From contig JABXKX010000354.1 in assembly GCA_013619035.1 (NCBI GenBank), forward strand, positions 1 to 6,711: a stretch of 6,711 nucleotides of DNA, read 5' to 3'. The notes beneath the pieces were generated by a model. That model was not told the DNA's origin. It was given only the letters and a program-made list of their open reading frames with translations, and made no database searches. Positions 5,704 through 6,711 of the stretch are shown here, in pieces. Within the stretch, counting starts at the first letter, position 1; the number at the start of each line of letters is the position of its first letter. This stretch comes from Peptostreptococcaceae bacterium (GTDB taxonomy: Bacteria > Bacillota_A > Clostridia > Peptostreptococcales > Acidaminobacteraceae). The position numbers and the translations under genes are program-made.

Positions 5704-6711
5704 TTACTTATATCCAAATACACTTAATATTTTAAGCAGATAAACAGATTTCATCTGCTCACTTGCCATAGCCCTTTTAACAGGAGACAGTTTGAGTATT
5801 GCTGAAATAATAGCTGCCATGGCACGATGACTATAGAGCGCATCATTATCAAATATTAGATTTTGAAGTTTACCTTTTTCTATGGCCATTAAAACCGAAC
5901 GATGTACTGAACTGTCTGGTGTGATAATCTTAACCTCTCTCTTATTAAAGAGCATTGAATCAAAGTTACAATTCCTTACACAAACACCACAACCCAAACA
6001 CAGTTCTTCTATAACCCCTACTTTATTGTCAACTATTTCAATCGCATCAACAGGACAAGCTTTAACACATCTGCCACAATCCGTACAAGTCGCTCTATTT
6101 ACTTCAGCTATAAACTGGGTGGTTTCTATCGGATGTAAATTCCCGAATCGTTTTGCTGCCAGTAATGCCTCACAACAACACCCACAACAGTTACAAATAA
6201 AAGAGACACCTTTCTTCATATTTTCACCACATTGAACCAAATTATGTTCATATGCTTGATGTAAAAGTTCCATCCCTTCAACGACATCTGTTTTTCTAGC
6301 ATGACCATGTCTGATTAATGATTCGGCTACGGGTCCGAAAGTCATACATATATCCATTGGTGCATCACATGCTTGGTTCATATGTTGCATTTTATGCCTG
6401 CAATAACACATACTGATGCCCATATGTTCAGATGTTTTTATATAATGAGAAGCTTTTTCAAAGTCTAAAATAGTCACGGCATCGTCAGTTGTTAAAACAC
6501 TTTCATTACAAAATGCTCTGACCAGATTGGTTTCTGTTCCTGTAAACAACTGCTTCACAAAATCCTCTTCTACATTAAGATATTCATAATACAATTGAGC
6601 TAAGAGCTCTTGATTGATATCTCCTCTTGTTCTCATCATAGAGAACTCAAAAAAACCTGCCATTGGTGGTGGCAATACATAGAATACTTTGCCCTCTTTA
6701 TAAATATCAAG
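5704..6711 (-). CDS. Cysteine-rich 2x[4Fe-4S] ferredoxin-domain protein, N-terminus outside window
   Basis: The frame is open to the right edge: 335 residues are visible, and 12 codons lie upstream of the TTG at 6675. That TTG sits inside a conserved-looking VLPPPMAGFFEF stretch, so it is not the start. Numbering from the edge, residues ~1-60 look helical and are not cysteine-rich. Next comes a cysteine motif CYC (C102, C104), C115 and C122 in the pattern CYCRHK..H....CDAPMDIC. A dense cluster CNCCGCCC follows (six Cys within 173-180). Two standard ferredoxin motifs come after: C209, C212, C215, C219 and C238, C241, C244, C248. A ~85-residue tail has no Cys. Proteins of this architecture occur in anaerobes as 4Fe-4S binding proteins of unknown role. 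It is probably a cytoplasmic electron carrier or redox protein: no membrane segment is visible. It lies upstream of hydCBA on the same strand but has its own terminator, so a link to the hydrogenase is inference. Confidence 0.85.
   Translation of the reverse strand, partial: LDIYKEGKVFYVLPPPMAGFFEFSMMRTRGDINQELLAQLYYEYLNVEEDFVKQLFTGTETNLVRAFCNESVLTTDDAVTILDFEKASHYIKTSEHMGISMCYCRHKMQHMNQACDAPMDICMTFGPVAESLIRHGHARKTDVVEGMELLHQAYEHNLVQCGENMKKGVSFICNCCGCCCEALLAAKRFGNLHPIETTQFIAEVNRATCTDCGRCVKACPVDAIEIVDNKVGVIEELCLGCGVCVRNCNFDSMLFNKREVKIITPDSSVHRSVLMAIEKGKLQNLIFDNDALYSHRAMAAIISAILKLSPVKRAMASEQMKSVYLLKILSVFGYK

Noticed and set aside
5882..6235. Plus-strand open frame of 117 codons inside the cysteine-rich ferredoxin gene
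   Set aside because: It mirrors the cysteine-rich coding strand; the protein is Ser/Thr/Gln-rich with no motif or convincing ribosome site.
6673..6711. TTG at 6675 as the start of the cysteine-rich protein
   Set aside because: The frame stays open to the window edge, no ribosome site precedes the TTG, and the flanking residues look like one continuous conserved segment, so the gene is taken as partial.

Overview
The window is AT-rich DNA from an anaerobic, low-GC bacterium. Bacillota or a Mycoplasmatota relative that uses the standard code fits best: TGA is a real stop at the end of hydB, Trp is TGG, Shine-Dalgarno sites are strong (AAAGGAGG), and there is a short Gram-positive-style lipoprotein signal. 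The species cannot be named from this sequence.

Layout. Left end, plus strand: the last ~50 codons of a NadD-like nicotinate-nucleotide adenylyltransferase (to 155), then a PPP-family metallophosphatase whose start is best placed at TTG 252 (to 1424). A 26-bp perfect palindrome (1425-1450) lies between this gene and a convergent minus-strand gene for a small rhodanese lipoprotein (1452-1850), so it can terminate both. The 201-bp gap 1851-2051 holds the rhodanese ribosome site, a possible extended -10 promoter, and the terminator of the next operon (2008-2035).

The core is a tight minus-strand operon, hydC-hydB-hydA (5501 down to 2052), encoding a three-subunit NAD(H)-linked [FeFe] hydrogenase. 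HydC is NuoE-like (2Fe-2S), HydB is NuoF-like (FMN, NAD(H), one 4Fe-4S), and HydA is the catalytic subunit (one 2Fe-2S, three accessory 4Fe-4S and the H-cluster). The genes overlap by 8 and 4 bp. Electrons are expected to pass NADH -> FMN in HydB -> Fe-S chain -> H-cluster in HydA, making H2 and recycling NAD+. No maturation genes (hydE, hydF, hydG) are present here.

Upstream, also on the minus strand and running off the right edge, is a cysteine-rich protein with two 4Fe-4S ferredoxin motifs (5704-6711). It has its own terminator (5672-5697). Between it and hydC sits a strong dyad, TGTGA-N6-TCACA, which resembles both Rex and CRP-type operators and overlaps the -35 position of a plausible hydC promoter.

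Most notable points: HydB stops just after a CxxxxC motif, where bifurcating homologues continue into a two-cluster ferredoxin domain, suggesting a ferredoxin-independent enzyme or one that uses a separate partner. HydA has TSCSPGW instead of TSCCPxW in H-cluster motif L1 and an extra Cys in motif L3. The dyad in front of hydC suggests redox (NADH) control. I see no mobile element, CRISPR array, tRNA or rRNA.
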